Position numbers and translations under genes: made by a program
Source: Agrococcus pavilionensis RW1
GTDB lineage: Bacteria; Actinomycetota; Actinomycetes; Actinomycetales; Microbacteriaceae
Reading direction: 5' to 3'
Assembly (NCBI RefSeq): GCF_000400485.1
Contig: NZ_ASHR01000001.1
Span: 32,626-96,625 of the forward strand
DNA length: 64,000 bases
Shown here: positions 63,612 to 64,000 of the stretch, piece by piece
Layout of the letters: each line of letters begins with the position of its first letter
How positions within the stretch are numbered: the stretch's first letter is position 1
The notes under the pieces: generated by a model
What the model was told of the DNA's origin: nothing
Database searches by the model: none
Seen by the model: only the letters and a program-made list of their open reading frames with translations

Positions 63612-64000
63612 GATGCTCCTATTGCTGTCAAGCGGCGGTGAGCCATTGGCGGTAGCGCTCGGCCAAGGCGTCGTCGCGGCGTTCGCCTCGTTCGATCCGG
63701 GAGATGGCTGATGGCCAGCTCTGGAGTGCTTGCGCGGCGGTGGCGAGGGTGAGGCCTCGGGCGTGACGGAGGGGTCTTAGGTCGTCGATGGTGGGCACGG
63801 GCTGAGGCTGGACGATGTGCATGAAGATCTCGTCGGCGATGTAGCGCTTGAGGCAGCGGATGATCTCCGGCATGGTCTTGCCCTGCTCAGTGCGATTCGC
63901 GACGTAGTCCCGGGTGCGTTGCTCCGAGCTCATGCGTACGAGCGCGATCCGGTAGAGCGCGTTGTTCGCCTGCCGATCGCCGCCGCGGTTGAGGCGGTGG
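63612..64000 (-). mobile_element. 3' end of an IS110-family insertion sequence (cut by window edge)
   Basis: The transposase fragment at 63628-64000 and the minus-strand sequence ATAGGAGCATC soon after its stop suggest an IS110-type end near 63612. Such elements lack clear terminal inverted repeats, so the border is approximate. The sequence is visibly less GC-rich than the genes around it, a sign of recent acquisition. The rest lies outside the window. Confidence 0.6.
63628..64000 (-). CDS. IS110-family transposase, C-terminal part with HTH extension (partial)
   Basis: About 124 C-terminal residues are visible. HRLNRGGDRQANNALYRIALVRM, then RTRDYVANRTEQGKTMPEIIRCLKRYIADEIF, is the conserved C-terminal domain (Transposase_20) of IS110 DEDD transposases. 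After it comes a ~55-residue Xre-like helix-turn-helix tail (LRPLRHARGLTLATAAQAL, WPSAISRIERGERR). The frame runs through to the window edge, so the internal ATG at 63933 is not the true start. The tail could bind DNA; its role is unknown. Confidence 0.88.
   Translation of the reverse strand, partial: HRLNRGGDRQANNALYRIALVRMSSEQRTRDYVANRTEQGKTMPEIIRCLKRYIADEIFMHIVQPQPVPTIDDLRPLRHARGLTLATAAQALQSWPSAISRIERGERRDDALAERYRQWLTAA

Overview
The window reads as a chromosomal segment of a very GC-rich actinobacterium, most likely a member of Microbacteriaceae (Agrococcus/Leifsonia-like). The genus is inferred. The support is strong G/C at third codon positions, many GTG starts, a PriA without a P-loop, an mIHF-type domain fused to guanylate kinase, the actinobacterial order of the pyr, aro, ruv and sec genes, and many leaderless genes with a TANNNT box 6-8 nt before the start codon. 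Most of the window is core metabolism and information processing on the minus strand. Adjacent genes are usually coupled by ATGA, GTGA or TGATG overlaps.

Layout, right to left within minus-strand units. (1) 1-2860: rpe-hisE-hisG-hisF-hisI (hisI cut by the window edge). (2) 2858-10289: rpoZ-coaBC-metK-priA-fmt-rsmB-RES-domain gene. (3) 10464-20024: pyrR-pyrB-pyrC-PH-domain membrane gene-carA-carB-pyrF-gmk, with a PyrR-binding-like hairpin just before the pyrR Shine-Dalgarno. (4) 20052-30912: alaS-ruvX-mltG-aroE-aroC-aroK-aroB, a block of inverted 20-bp tandem repeats, aroQ-efp-nusB, then a frameshifted FAD monooxygenase. (5) 30948-35974: rarA, rpsD, a 59-aa small gene, and plus-strand cyclophilin and DUF349 genes.

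(6) 36001-45157 is an accessory carbohydrate locus. It has a ribose-type ABC transporter (ATPase, two permeases, lipoprotein binding protein), two TIM-barrel sugar isomerase/epimerase genes, a Gfo/Idh/MocA dehydrogenase and a divergent ROK regulator. A palindromic candidate operator lies between regulator and transporter. The ATPase gene has an in-frame amber codon at codon 82, so uptake may be lost. (7) 45162-54486: rsh, secF-secD-yajC, ruvB-ruvA-ruvC, yebC, a membrane protein gene and, convergent with ruvC, a 59-aa membrane protein. (8) 54483-61693: DMT transporter, pdxS-pdxT, thrS-HIT protein, selO and two short hypothetical genes. (9) 61738-64000: tRNA genes (Val-GAC, Cys, Gly on minus; Val-CAC on plus), a Cys-rich copper-storage protein, an atypical SDR protein and the 3' end of an IS110-type transposase at the window edge.

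The most distinctive non-coding signal is a pair of structured intergenic elements (10372-10460 and 53735-53823). They share outer stem, GC-rich tail and promoter-like TAGGAT box, while their central hairpins differ in sequence but keep perfect pairing and a GNRA-type loop. They lie directly upstream of rpoZ and yebC. No CRISPR array, rRNA or prophage was seen.
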